DNA from: Pseudomonas synxantha BG33R
Lineage (GTDB): Bacteria; Pseudomonadota; Gammaproteobacteria; Pseudomonadales; Pseudomonadaceae
Assembly: GCF_000263715.2 (NCBI RefSeq)
Contig: NZ_CM001514.1
Coordinates: forward strand, 4,467,674 to 4,531,673
DNA length: 64,000 bases
Direction: 5' to 3'
Part shown: positions 37,180 to 45,712 of the stretch, piece by piece
Layout of the letters: the number at the start of each line of letters is the position of its first letter
Position numbering within the stretch: position 1 is the first letter of the stretch
Program-made: the position numbers and the translations under genes
Notes under the pieces: generated by a model
Told to the model about the DNA's origin: nothing
Databases searched by the model: none
The model's input: the letters and a program-made list of their open reading frames with translations, nothing else

Positions 37180-37785
37180 CTACTCCCGCCGCCCGCCGCC
37201 ATGATTTTTCTGAAAAACCTTCTCCCCCATCGCCGCAATCTGCCCTTCGATCAGTGCTTCAAAGGGTTTGAGCAGCGGCTCGAACGATACCGGCGCTTCC
37301 AGTACCTGCAGCGCTTGCACGATTGCTTCGACCGTTGACAAGGCGCCAGGCCCCGGCGCCTTGCGCAAGCGATAGCGGGAAACGCCGCCTAGGGCCAATG
37401 TCACCCGGGGCAACGCCGCCAGCAAAGGGTTGAGGTGCAACAGCTTGCGCGCCTTGCGCCAGGTGCCATCGGGAACCACCAATAACAATGGCTGATCGTC
37501 AGGTGCGTAAGCGTGCAGCGGCTCGGCATCATCGGCCGGAAACAACAATCGCGCCCGATAACCAGGCGGGTTTAATAACGTCGCCAGATCATCAAACACC
37601 TCCCCCACCACCAACTGCGCATTATTCAAGCCCAACGCCGCCAACCTCGCGGTATTGAGCGCATGGCCGACCTCGCTCGGGTGCTGCAACAGCAACACGC
37701 GGGTGCGGCTGTCGAGGGTCGGGATCAGTGCACAGAGGCAATGAGTGGTCGGCCGCAAGCATTGCGGGCATTGGGGTCTGGGCAT
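37180..37785 (-). CDS. DTW-domain tRNA-uridine aminocarboxypropyltransferase
   Basis: 201 residues. A zinc-binding Cys cluster 'CPQCLRPTTHCLCALIP' opens the protein, followed by 'RVLLLQHPSEVGHALNTARL', the DxTW motif in 'VVPDGTWRKARKLL' and 'PGALSTVEAI'. The family (TapT/TuaA type) adds the 3-amino-3-carboxypropyl group of SAM to uridine 47 of tRNA. It begins only 7 bases after the LysR gene on the same strand, so it may be transcribed with that regulator. The ribosome binding site is weak. Confidence 0.9.
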   Translation of the reverse strand: MPRPQCPQCLRPTTHCLCALIPTLDSRTRVLLLQHPSEVGHALNTARLAALGLNNAQLVVGEVFDDLATLLNPPGYRARLLFPADDAEPLHAYAPDDQPLLLVVPDGTWRKARKLLHLNPLLAALPRVTLALGGVSRYRLRKAPGPGALSTVEAIVQALQVLEAPVSFEPLLKPFEALIEGQIAAMGEKVFQKNHGGGRRE

Positions 37786-37792
37786 GGTTTTT

Positions 37793-38686
37793 TCAGGCCT
37801 GGTTGAGCTGGGTCTTGAGCAAGTCGCGGAAGGTCTGGATCAGCGGTTCACGGCTACGGCCACGGCGCATGATCATCGAGAACGGCGCCTGGTAGCCGAA
37901 GGTCGCCGGCAGTAACACGCGCAGGTCACCCTTGTCGGCCCAGGCCTGGGCGTAGTGTTCGGGCAGGTAACCGATGTAGGCGCCGGACAATACCAGGATC
38001 AACTGCGCTTCCATACTTTCCACGGTCGCGGCGCTGTGTTTGAAGCCGTGGCGCGCCAGCTCGGCCTGGCTCCAGTAGCCGCGGCCGACCATACGTTGCT
38101 GAGTGATGACCTGTTCGGGAATACGCCGCTCGCTGAACAGCGGGTGCCGGTTGCTGCAATACAGCCAGTGCTGTTCGCGGTACAGCGGCATATAGATCAG
38201 CCCGCTCATACGGTTGGAGAACGCACCGATTGCCAGGTCCAGGCGGTTGTCCTGTACGCCCAGTTGCAGTTCGTAGGGGCTCATCACCGACAGATTCAGG
38301 TGAACCGCCGGATGTTCCAGGCTGTAGGCGCCAATCACTTCGGCGAACGGCAGGGCCTTGTCGCTGACGGTGGAATCAAGCACGCCCAGCTTGAGCGTAC
38401 CGCGCAACTCGCCTTTGAGCGCGGCAGCGTATTGCTCGAAGCCCTCGAGCTCGCCCAACAGGCGCAGGGTTTCCTGATGAAACAGCTCGCCTTTGCTGGT
38501 CAGGCTGAAGCCGCCACGTCCTCGATGGCACAGCACCAGGCCCAGCGCGGATTCGAGTTGGCTCATATACGTGCTGATGGCCGACGTCGACAGGTTGAGT
38601 TCGTGCTGGGCATTGGCGAACCCCTGGTGGCGCACGACGCTGACGAAGATGCGCAGGAGTTTCAGGTCGGGCAAGGCGTTGGCCAT
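37793..38686 (-). CDS. gbuR: LysR-family regulator, probable GbuR
   Basis: 297 residues. The N-terminal helix-turn-helix is 'NAQHELNLSTSAISTYMSQL' with the following 'ESALGLVLCHRGRGGFSLTS'. The C-terminal part is a periplasmic-binding-like effector domain. It is divergent from the guanidinobutyrase gene, the arrangement of gbuR-gbuA in P. aeruginosa, so it probably activates gbuA in response to 4-guanidinobutyrate. GGAG precedes ATG 38686. A LysR-type inverted repeat lies in the shared promoter region. Confidence 0.85.
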   Translation of the reverse strand: MANALPDLKLLRIFVSVVRHQGFANAQHELNLSTSAISTYMSQLESALGLVLCHRGRGGFSLTSKGELFHQETLRLLGELEGFEQYAAALKGELRGTLKLGVLDSTVSDKALPFAEVIGAYSLEHPAVHLNLSVMSPYELQLGVQDNRLDLAIGAFSNRMSGLIYMPLYREQHWLYCSNRHPLFSERRIPEQVITQQRMVGRGYWSQAELARHGFKHSAATVESMEAQLILVLSGAYIGYLPEHYAQAWADKGDLRVLLPATFGYQAPFSMIMRRGRSREPLIQTFRDLLKTQLNQA

Positions 38687-38728
38687 GGTCGGCTCCGGAC
38701 AGGGATGCGTGCAGTCTACCTCCCTGCA

Positions 38729-38752
38729 TTAGTTTAGAAAAATCTGAACTAA
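38729..38752. promoter_or_regulatory. LysR-type operator in the gbuR-gbuA intergenic region
   Basis: TTAGTTTAGA and TCTGAACTAA are inverted copies matching at 9 of 10 positions, separated by AAAA. Length, position and symmetry fit a LysR binding site controlling both divergent genes. Confidence 0.65.
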
Positions 38753-38835
38753 GTATTTGCCCCTGCCGATTCTTCCTGCCCCAGGCTTTTCGCAGAATCG
38801 GCCATCAATAAACAAAACAACGATGAGGCAATCCC

Positions 38836-39786
38836 GTGGACAAGATTTTCCACCAACCACTGGGCGGCAACGAAATGCCGCGCTTCGCCGGCATCGCCAC
38901 CATGATGCGCCTTCCCCACCTGCAAACGGCCAAGGGTCTGGACGCTGCCTTTATCGGCGTGCCCCTGGATATCGGCACCTCGCTGCGCGCCGGCACACGC
39001 TTCGGGCCTCGGGAAATCCGCGCCGAGTCGGTGATGATCCGCCCCTACAACATGGCCACCGGCGCTGCACCGTTCGACTCACTGTCAGTGGCCGACATCG
39101 GCGACGTGGCGATCAACACCTTCAACCTGCTCGACGCCGTGCGCATCATCGAAGAAGCCTACGATGAAATTCTTGAGCACGACGTGATCCCCCTGACCCT
39201 GGGCGGCGACCACACCATCACCCTGCCGATCCTGCGGGCGATCCACAAGAAACACGGCAAGGTCGGGCTGGTGCACATCGATGCCCATGCCGACGTCAAC
39301 GACCATATGTTCGGCGAAAAAATCGCCCACGGCACCACCTTCCGCCGCGCCGTGGAAGAAGGTTTGCTCGATTGCGACCGCGTGGTGCAGATCGGCCTGC
39401 GTGCCCAGGGCTACACCGCCGAAGACTTCAACTGGAGCCGCAAGCAAGGCTTTCGCGTAGTCCAGGCCGAAGAATGCTGGCACCAATCCCTGGCGCCGTT
39501 GATGGCCCAAGTGCGGGAAAAAGTCGGCGGCGGCCCGGTGTACCTCAGCTTCGACATCGACGGCATCGATCCCGCCTGGGCACCCGGCACCGGCACCCCG
39601 GAAATCGGCGGGCTGACCACCATCCAGGCGATCGAGATCATCCGTGGCTGCCAGGGCCTGGATCTGATTGGTTGTGATCTGGTGGAAGTTTCGCCGCCCT
39701 ACGACACCACCGGCAACACCTCGCTGCTGGGCGCCAACTTGCTGTACGAGATGCTCTGCGTATTGCCTGGCGTCGCGCATCGCTGA
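38836..39786 (+). CDS. gbuA: Guanidinobutyrase (ureohydrolase family)
   Basis: 316 residues starting at GTG 38836 with GAGG upstream. The binuclear manganese site is complete: His in 'LTLGGDHTITLP', the Asp/His set in 'VHIDAHADVNDHM', and Asp in 'LSFDIDGIDPAWAPGTGTPE'. It hydrolyses 4-guanidinobutyrate to 4-aminobutyrate and urea, part of the arginine transaminase/oxidase pathways. The N-terminus (MDKIFHQPLGGNEMPRF) and the LysR/symporter neighbours match P. aeruginosa GbuA; agmatinase or guanidinopropionase are less likely alternatives. Confidence 0.88.
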   Translation: MDKIFHQPLGGNEMPRFAGIATMMRLPHLQTAKGLDAAFIGVPLDIGTSLRAGTRFGPREIRAESVMIRPYNMATGAAPFDSLSVADIGDVAINTFNLLDAVRIIEEAYDEILEHDVIPLTLGGDHTITLPILRAIHKKHGKVGLVHIDAHADVNDHMFGEKIAHGTTFRRAVEEGLLDCDRVVQIGLRAQGYTAEDFNWSRKQGFRVVQAEECWHQSLAPLMAQVREKVGGGPVYLSFDIDGIDPAWAPGTGTPEIGGLTTIQAIEIIRGCQGLDLIGCDLVEVSPPYDTTGNTSLLGANLLYEMLCVLPGVAHR

Positions 39787-39917
39787 TGCCTTCACGATAA
39801 CAATCAAGGGGATCGCGCAGATCCCCATCCAACGATGTACCTGACCTTCGCTCGCGTATTGACCGAGCCGGCTGCCGCCTGATCGCCCATAAAAAAGATA
39901 ATCGGAGAATCACCGTC

Positions 39918-41300
39918 ATGGCTTTGGATTTATTCGTCGTACTCATCTACGCCGCCGGTATGCTCGTGCTCGGCTACTACGGTATGCGCCGCGCCAAAAC
40001 CCACGAAGACTATCTGGTGGCGGGCCGTAACCTCGGCCCGTCGCTGTACATGGGCACCATGGCCGCCACGGTATTGGGCGGCGCCTCCACCGTCGGCACC
40101 GTGCGCCTGGGTTATGTGCACGGCATTTCAGGTTTCTGGCTGTGCGCCGCGCTGGGCGCCGGGATCATTGCGCTGAACCTGTTCCTGGCCAAGCCGCTGC
40201 TGAAGCTGAAAATCTTTACCGTGACCCAGGTCCTGGAAAAACGCTACAACCCCATGGCGCGACAGGCCAGCGCGGTGATCATGCTGGCCTATGCACTGAT
40301 GATCGGCGTGACCTCGATCCTGGCCATCGGCACCGTGTTGCAAGTGCTGTTCGACTTGCCCTTCTGGATGTCGGTGCTGGTAGGCGGCGGTGTGGTGGTG
40401 GTGTATTCAACCATCGGTGGCATGTGGTCGCTGACCCTGACCGATATCGTGCAATTTGTGATCAAGACCGTCGGCCTGATGTTCATCCTGCTGCCGATCT
40501 GCCTGTACCGCGTCGGCGGCTGGGATGAACTGGTGGCCAAGCTGCCGGCGTCGAACTTCAGCTTTACCGCGATCGGCTGGGACACGATCATCACTTACTT
40601 CATGATCTACTTCTTCGGCATCCTGATCGGCCAGGATATCTGGCAACGAGTGTTCACCGCCCGTGATGAAAAGGTCGCCCAGTACGCGGGCACTTTCGCC
40701 GGCGTCTACTGCATTCTCTACGGCCTGGCGTGCGCCCTGATTGGCATGGCGGCTCACGTGCTGATCCCGGATCTGGATAACGTCAACAATGCCTTTGCCG
40801 CCATCGTCAAAGCCTCGTTACCGGACGGTATTCGTGGCCTGGTGATTGCGGCTGCCCTGGCGGCGATGATGTCCACCGCCAGCGCCGGCCTGCTCGCTGC
40901 GTCCACCGTGTTGACCGAAGACCTGCTACCACGGCTGCGCGGTGGCAGGCAATCGAGCCTGGGCATCAACCGCTTGTTCACCCTGATGACCGGTGTGGCC
41001 GTATTGGGCATCGCACTGGTGGTGAATGACGTGATCAGCGCGCTGACCCTGGCCTATAACCTGTTGGTGGGCGGTATGTTGGTACCTCTGATTGGCGCGA
41101 TATTCTGGAAGCGAGCCACCACCTCGGGCGCGATCACGTCCATGGCGCTGGGTTTCGTAACCGCGCTGGTGTTTATGTTCAAGGATGGGTTGGATGCAAA
41201 CACACCGATTTACTGCAGCCTGGCGGTGGCCCTGGTGAGTTTTGTGCTGGTGAGTGTGTTGTCGCGCAAACCAGATACCGTGGCGGCTCGGGCGGCTTGA
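39918..41300 (+). CDS. Sodium:solute symporter family transporter
   Basis: 460 residues with about 13 hydrophobic helices. SSS features: 'DYLVAGRNLGPSLYMGTMAA' in the first loop, 'GGASTVGTVRLGYVHGISGF', 'IGGMWSLTLTDIVQFVIKTV' and 'AALAAMMSTASAGLLAASTV' at the sodium site. Its place 131 bases after gbuA suggests it imports guanidinobutyrate or a related guanidino compound; substrate assignment is inference. It matches the position of PA1418 in P. aeruginosa. Confidence 0.92.
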   Translation: MALDLFVVLIYAAGMLVLGYYGMRRAKTHEDYLVAGRNLGPSLYMGTMAATVLGGASTVGTVRLGYVHGISGFWLCAALGAGIIALNLFLAKPLLKLKIFTVTQVLEKRYNPMARQASAVIMLAYALMIGVTSILAIGTVLQVLFDLPFWMSVLVGGGVVVVYSTIGGMWSLTLTDIVQFVIKTVGLMFILLPICLYRVGGWDELVAKLPASNFSFTAIGWDTIITYFMIYFFGILIGQDIWQRVFTARDEKVAQYAGTFAGVYCILYGLACALIGMAAHVLIPDLDNVNNAFAAIVKASLPDGIRGLVIAAALAAMMSTASAGLLAASTVLTEDLLPRLRGGRQSSLGINRLFTLMTGVAVLGIALVVNDVISALTLAYNLLVGGMLVPLIGAIFWKRATTSGAITSMALGFVTALVFMFKDGLDANTPIYCSLAVALVSFVLVSVLSRKPDTVAARAA

Positions 41301-41370
41301 GCGATTAGGATAGTTTCTTCAGCGGGTGCGACGTCGGTGTTCGCGCCCGTTTTTTTGCCCTGCACAAAAT

Positions 41371-41465
41371 AATTGTGGGAGCGGGCTTGCTCGCGAAGGC
41401 GGTGTGTCATTCAACCATTTACTGGCTGATGCACCGTATTCGCGAGCAAGCCCGCTCCCACATTT
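41371..41465. repeat. REPIN of the GCGGGCTTGCTCGCGAA type
   Basis: A left REP (41371-41397) and its inverted partner (41439-41465) flank about 40 bases. This is the second REP subfamily in the window. It lies between the convergent symporter and the PA1414-like small gene and may terminate both. Confidence 0.92.
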
Positions 41466-41488
41466 TGCATATTCTTTGGGCCTGATAC

Positions 41489-41611
41489 TCAGCGGCGACG
41501 GGGCCGGCGCTGCTCATCGTCCGTGCGGATCGGCACCGGTTGCAGCGGGGGCTCGATCAAGCCCAGCGCAACGCCAAGATCGTGGAGCCAGTTTTGGATT
41601 TTCTCTTTCAT
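41489..41611 (-). CDS. PA1414-family small protein, 40 residues
   Basis: An unlisted short gene. The product runs MKEKIQNWLHDLGVALGLIE and ends in an Arg-rich tail (EQRRPRRR) after a Pro-rich middle. GGGGG lies 5 bases before ATG 41611. I recognise it as a PA1414-type protein; in P. aeruginosa PA1414 lies close to the gbuA/PA1418 genes as here. From memory, that locus also specifies the low-oxygen small RNA SicX, possibly a dual-function RNA. Here a TACTAT -10-like box and an Anr-like site lie upstream. Coding by this frame is well supported; the RNA role here is inference. Confidence 0.72.
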   Translation of the reverse strand: MKEKIQNWLHDLGVALGLIEPPLQPVPIRTDDEQRRPRRR

Positions 41612-41729
41612 GGTTGCCCCCTTTGAGGGTAGTGCTGGTCGGCGTGAGTTTTGTCGCCGTTTCCTACAGAGATAGTAGCCCTAAGTCCTAGGTAATGCTT
41701 GAACGAAACCACAACTAACTATTACTGGA

Positions 41730-41743
41730 TTGATCCAAATCCT
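41730..41743 (-). promoter_or_regulatory. Anr/FNR-like box upstream of the PA1414-like gene
   Basis: TTGATCCAAATCCT matches TTGAT-N4-ATCAA at 8 of 10 defined positions. It is about 120 bases before the small gene's start and about 70 bases before a transcription start predicted from TACTAT at 41672-41677. Confidence 0.45.
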
Positions 41744-41753
41744 GACGAATCGC

Positions 41754-42647
41754 TCAAGCGATGGCGCGCGTATCTGCCAGGCTTGCCGGGCTGCCTTCGT
41801 GCTGCAGGTCGATCCATGCATTGAGGTTAGCGCCGAGCATACCCTTTCGCCACATCAGCCAGGTGGTCGCAGTGGCAAAAGGCCCGGTCAGCGGATGAAC
41901 GGACACGCTGTCCTTGCCTGGCAGGCTGTCGAGCATCGATTGCGACATCAACGCCACCCCCGAACCGGCGATCACACACGCAAGCATCCCTTGATAGGAC
42001 TCGATCTCGATAGCCCGCCCCATGGCTACATGCTCGTGGGAAAACCAGGTTTCCAGGCGCGTGCGATAGGCGCAACTGCGTCGGAACGTGAACACCGGTC
42101 GCCCGGCAACGTCCCGGGGCCCGCGCACCGGTGGGTGATCGGCTTCGCAAATCAATACCAGGCGCTCTTCGCACAGCGGTACGCCATCCAGAGTCGCGAT
42201 GGTCAGCGGACCGTCCACAAACGCTGCATCCAGCCGCCCGGTAATCAAACCTTCCAGCAACTCCCCGCTGGGCGCCGACTGTACTTGCAGGTTCACCATG
42301 GGGTAAGTCCTGTGATAGCGCGCCAGCAGCTTGGGCAAGTGAACCGCGGCGGTGCTGTACATGCTGCCCAGCACAAAATCACCAGCCGGTTGACCGCCTT
42401 GTACGGCGCCGTGAGCTTCGTCATGCAGCGCCAGCAGCCGGGTGCTGTAGTCCAGCAGCACTTTACCCGCAGGAGAAAGCTGCAACCGCTGGCGCTCACG
42501 CACAAACAGCTCGACCCCCAGCTGCTCCTCCATCTGCTTGAGGCGGGTCGACAAGTTCGATGGCACGCGGTGCAAACGTTCGGCGGCGCGGGTGATGGAG
42601 CCCTCTTCCGCCACGGCCTGGAAAATCCGCAATTGACTGAACTCCAT
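41754..42647 (-). CDS. LysR-family transcriptional regulator
   Basis: 297 residues. The helix-turn-helix is 'AAERLHRVPSNLSTRLKQME' followed by 'EQLGVELFVRERQRLQLSPA'. The effector domain follows, with 'LITGRLDAAFVDGPLTIATL'. The protein resembles the subgroup near PtxR/GltR-like regulators only loosely; its inducer is unknown. ATG 42647 is favoured by GGAGAAAGG just upstream. It diverges from an MFS gene, which it most likely controls. Confidence 0.9.
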   Translation of the reverse strand: MEFSQLRIFQAVAEEGSITRAAERLHRVPSNLSTRLKQMEEQLGVELFVRERQRLQLSPAGKVLLDYSTRLLALHDEAHGAVQGGQPAGDFVLGSMYSTAAVHLPKLLARYHRTYPMVNLQVQSAPSGELLEGLITGRLDAAFVDGPLTIATLDGVPLCEERLVLICEADHPPVRGPRDVAGRPVFTFRRSCAYRTRLETWFSHEHVAMGRAIEIESYQGMLACVIAGSGVALMSQSMLDSLPGKDSVSVHPLTGPFATATTWLMWRKGMLGANLNAWIDLQHEGSPASLADTRAIA

Positions 42648-42714
42648 ACCTTTCTCCAAAACTGAACAAGTTACTCACTATTATTCAATTTTACAGAAAG
42701 TCAATCCGCCTTAG

Positions 42715-42741
42715 CCTACAAGTCATTCGCTTTCCTGTAGG
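42715..42741. promoter_or_regulatory. Possible LysR site upstream of the MFS gene
   Basis: CCTACA and TGTAGG are inverted copies separated by 15 bases, ending 10 bases before the MFS start within the divergent LysR/MFS promoter region. It is a candidate operator only. Confidence 0.35.
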
Positions 42742-42751
42742 AAACCTAAGC

Positions 42752-43930
42752 ATGTCACCGCAGATTCGTTTACTTGCCAGCTTTATCGCCCTGATGATGG
42801 CCATGGGCATTGGCCGCTTCGCCCTGACCCCGCAAATGCCGCATTTGCTCAGCGAAGGTCAGGTCGACCTGGCGGATGCCGGGCTGATCGCGGCCGCCAA
42901 TTACTTGGGCTACTTTGTGGGCGCGGTGGATTCGATCTTTGCTCGCAGCCATCATCATGTACGCGGCCGCCTTTATGGCGGGTTGTGGCTCTGCGTACTG
43001 CTGACGCTCGCGTCGTACTGGGCCCATGGGTTCTGGCCGCACTTGCTGTTGCGCTTCGGAACCGGCGTGGCCAGCGCCTGGGCCCTGGTGATGATTACCA
43101 GCCTGAGCCAGCCGCTGGCGATCGCCGCCGGCCGGCCGCGTCTGGGTGCGCTGGTATTTGCCGGGCCGGGACTGGGGATTGCGCTGACGGGGCTGCTGGC
43201 GCTGGGCTCGAACTTGCTGGGGCAAGGCTCCGCCATGCTGTGGCTGGTCTACGGCATCGTTGCCCTGGTGATGCTGCTGGCGATCCTGCCCTTTTTACCC
43301 AAGCCAACCCTCACGGCGCCTGCTGAAACCCGTGCAAGCAACAACGGCAGCATCGCGCATCTGTGCTGGATCTATTTCCTGTTCGGCCTGGGCTACATCA
43401 TCCCCGCGACCTTTCTGTCGCAGATGGCCAACGCACAGTTCAACGGAGCCTGGCAGGCCGATCTGTTCTGGCCCTGCTTCGGCCTGGCTGCCGCTGTAGG
43501 TGTGGTGGTGGCAAGCCTGCGCCGCAAGAGCCCGGACACCACGCGCCGCTGGCTGATCGTGACCTTGTGGCTGCAAGCGGCCGGGGTCTTCGCCTGCCTG
43601 CTCGGTAACGGTTGGGGCCTGGCGCTGGGCGTGTTGTTGTGCGGCGCGCCCTTCCTGGCCTGCATGCAACTGGTAATGGCGCGCCTGCGCGAGGTTGCAC
43701 CCAACGGCTACCAACGCAGCACAGGGCTACTGACCGCCAGCTTTGCCATCGGCCAACTGAGCGGTCCGCTACTGGCCTCGATGAGCAGTCACCTCGGTGG
43801 TGGTCTGCACCCGGCGTTGATCGTCGCCGGTGCCGGGTTGTTGGTGGCAGGCTCGGTCTTGATCAACCGCCAACTACCGATGCACACGCCGTGCACACAG
43901 GTGGCCGACGGTGCAGCACAGGGCGGTTAA
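42752..43930 (+). CDS. YbfB/YjiJ family MFS transporter
   Basis: 392 residues with about 12 hydrophobic helices. The family N-terminus is clear: 'ALMMAMGIGRFALTPQMPHL' and 'ADAGLIAAANYLGYFVGAVD'. 'YIIPATFLSQMA' in helix 7 is typical as well. The substrate is unknown. It diverges from a LysR gene. Its last 57 bases overlap, on the opposite strand, the end of the DUF2177 gene. Confidence 0.92.
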   Translation: MSPQIRLLASFIALMMAMGIGRFALTPQMPHLLSEGQVDLADAGLIAAANYLGYFVGAVDSIFARSHHHVRGRLYGGLWLCVLLTLASYWAHGFWPHLLLRFGTGVASAWALVMITSLSQPLAIAAGRPRLGALVFAGPGLGIALTGLLALGSNLLGQGSAMLWLVYGIVALVMLLAILPFLPKPTLTAPAETRASNNGSIAHLCWIYFLFGLGYIIPATFLSQMANAQFNGAWQADLFWPCFGLAAAVGVVVASLRRKSPDTTRRWLIVTLWLQAAGVFACLLGNGWGLALGVLLCGAPFLACMQLVMARLREVAPNGYQRSTGLLTASFAIGQLSGPLLASMSSHLGGGLHPALIVAGAGLLVAGSVLINRQLPMHTPCTQVADGAAQGG

Positions 43931-44272
43931 ACAGGTGCCCCACGCCATGTCCATCACCGCGAGCCCGGCGGACCAGCCCTGAAGCGTGGCCCAATTGCTC
44001 AAATCATAAGTGCCATAGGCCACCAGGCCCAGCAGTGCGCCCAACCGCGCAGCACGTTGCCAACTGGCACTGGGCAAGACCACGAACACCACACAACCGA
44101 GGACATACAGCAGATAAAACAACACCGCAGGCAACAGGCGCGGCTGATCAAGCATCAGCGGGCCGAGCAGGGATTTGTAGGTGGGGCCCATCAGCACGCC
44201 GAGCCAGAGGCCGTCGAGGAGCAGGAAGGCGAGCAAGGTGCCGAGGTAGGCGAAGAGCGGTCTCTTGGACAT
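43874..44272 (-). CDS. DUF2177 family membrane protein
   Basis: 132 residues with four hydrophobic helices. It has the DUF2177 pattern: 'LDGLWLGVLMGPTYKSLLGP' and 'GTYDLSNWATLQGW' followed by 'VMDMAWGTCLTALCCTVGHL'. The family is of unknown function. Its 3' end overlaps the converging MFS gene by 57 bases, so the two messages are complementary there. A GTAGGAGCGAGCTT hairpin separates it from the upstream CvfB gene. Confidence 0.88.
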   Translation of the reverse strand: MSKRPLFAYLGTLLAFLLLDGLWLGVLMGPTYKSLLGPLMLDQPRLLPAVLFYLLYVLGCVVFVVLPSASWQRAARLGALLGLVAYGTYDLSNWATLQGWSAGLAVMDMAWGTCLTALCCTVGHLCARRVHR

Positions 44273-44285
44273 GACACGAGCCTTT

Positions 44286-44325
44286 GTAGGAGCGAGCTTA
44301 TTGTGGCGAGCAAGCTCGCTCCTAC
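44286..44325. repeat. REP hairpin with perfect 14-base arms
   Basis: GTAGGAGCGAGCTT and AAGCTCGCTCCTAC are perfect inverted arms around 12 bases. It belongs to the GAGCGAGC REP subfamily, between two minus-strand genes. Confidence 0.9.
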
Positions 44326-44341
44326 AGAGAGCCAGGCGCGA

Positions 44342-45178
44342 TCAGCTTAGTTCAATGCGGTCGGCGTGAATCACGATCTGGCCTTGCTTGTAGAGCGCAC
44401 CAATGGCCTTTTTAAAGTTGCCTTTGCTGACGCCGAACAAGTTGCTGATCACCGCCGGATCGCTTTTGTCGCTGACCGGCAGGGTGCCGTTGTTGTCACG
44501 CAACTTGGCGAGGATCTTGGAGTTGAGGCTGGAGGCCGCTTCCTGGCCGACCGGTTGCAGGCTCAGGCTGATGTTGCCATCGGCGCGAATCTCCTTGATG
44601 AAGCCTTTTTCTTCCTTGCCCGGGCGCAGGAACTTGAACACTTCGTTCTTGTGGATCAGGCCCCAGTGCTTGTTGTTGATGATTGCCTTGAAGCCCATGT
44701 CCGTGGCTTCAGCCACCAGCAGATCGACTTCCTGGCCCACCTGATAGTTGGCCGGCGTCTTGTCCAGGTAACGGTCAAGGCGTGCGGTGGCGGTGATGCG
44801 CTTGGTGTGCTTGTCGAGGTAGACGTGCACCACGCAATATTCACCCGCTGTCAGCTGGCGCTTTTCTTCCGAATACGGCAGCAGCAGATCCTTTGGCAGG
44901 CCCCAGTCGAGGAACACCCCGATACTGTTGACTTCCACAACTTTCAAACTGGCAAATTCGCCGACTTGAACTTTGGGTTTTTCAGTGGTGGCGATAAGTT
45001 TGTCATCGCTGTCCAAGTAAATGAAAACATTGAGCCAGTCTTCATCTTCACTGGGAATATCTTTAGGGATATACCGATTAGGCAAGAGGATTTCGCCATC
45101 TTGCGCACCATCGAGGTACAAACCAAAGTTAGTGTGCTTGACCACTTGCAAGCTGTTGTAGCGCCCGACTAAAGCCAT
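44342..45178 (-). CDS. CvfB-type S1 RNA-binding protein
   Basis: 278 residues. Three S1-like OB domains can be followed: 'NFGLYLDGAQDGEILLPNRY', then 'SIGVFLDWGLPKDLLLPYSE', then 'DMGFKAIINNKHWGLIHKNE', and a C-terminal winged helix ('LFGVSKGNFKKAIGALYKQG') completes the CvfB arrangement. The family binds RNA; in Staphylococcus it affects virulence-gene expression. ATG 45178 has a GAGGG-containing leader immediately upstream; the frame's earlier start at 45193 lacks one. Confidence 0.92.
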   Translation of the reverse strand: MALVGRYNSLQVVKHTNFGLYLDGAQDGEILLPNRYIPKDIPSEDEDWLNVFIYLDSDDKLIATTEKPKVQVGEFASLKVVEVNSIGVFLDWGLPKDLLLPYSEEKRQLTAGEYCVVHVYLDKHTKRITATARLDRYLDKTPANYQVGQEVDLLVAEATDMGFKAIINNKHWGLIHKNEVFKFLRPGKEEKGFIKEIRADGNISLSLQPVGQEAASSLNSKILAKLRDNNGTLPVSDKSDPAVISNLFGVSKGNFKKAIGALYKQGQIVIHADRIELS

Positions 45179-45500
45179 TTCCAATACCCTCATTGCGTGG
45201 GCGGCATTCTACCCGAGTTGGGCCCTGCACGCGCGCGCGCCTGAAAAATCGCGGGCTGGCATGGCGTTCTACTAGCATCGCCCCGCTCGTCTGATCAATC
45301 GGTTGAATTTTTCCGGGCCGCCAACCTCGCATACGCCCATGGTTTCGAGCTAAAACAGTAAGTTAGCGGCTTATTTCATCATTAAACCTGGGCTCTTTCC
45401 CAGCCTGGTCTATATTCTCAGGGGATATTTGCCAAGCAATTGTCAAGTATTTCCTGTACGATGCCTGGCCAAGTTAATTCTCTACAGGTTAGTGGCCGCC
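45179..45500. other. 322-base divergent intergenic region
   Basis: No gene is seen. It holds a GC dinucleotide run (GCGCGCGCGC, about 45230-45240) near the cvfB start and a more AT-rich stretch from about 45355, including CTATATTCTCAGGGGATATT, where the promoter of the 59-residue gene probably lies. Confidence 0.4.
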
Positions 45501-45680
45501 ATGCGTGTAAAAGCATCCAACAGCAAAGCAAAGCCAGCTCCCGCCGTTGAAACCAGCGAATCGATCAATAGCCAGATTGCTGCTTTCCTCAAGTCCGGCG
45601 GCGAAATCCAGCAAATTGCCAAGGGCGTGAGCGGCCAGACTTTCGGCCCGTCCAAGCAGATCAGCCTGGGCAAGAAGTAA
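45501..45680 (+). CDS. Conserved small basic protein of unknown function, 59 residues
   Basis: The product starts MRVKASNSKAKPAPAVETSE and continues 'SINSQIAAFLKSGGEIQQIA' and 'KGVSGQTFGPSKQISLGKK'. It is Lys-rich, with one amphipathic helix ('IAAFLKSGGEIQQIAKGV') suggestive of nucleic-acid or ribosome contact. It has no signal or membrane segment. I believe it is conserved among pseudomonads, but no function is known to me. ATG 45501 is chosen over the longer frame from 45429 because that extension has no motif. A hairpin AGCG-CTTG/CAAG-CGCT at 45713-45734 follows. Confidence 0.75.
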   Translation: MRVKASNSKAKPAPAVETSESINSQIAAFLKSGGEIQQIAKGVSGQTFGPSKQISLGKK

Positions 45681-45712
45681 TCGTCCTGCCTGCGCACTGC
45701 ATCTGGTCCCTA

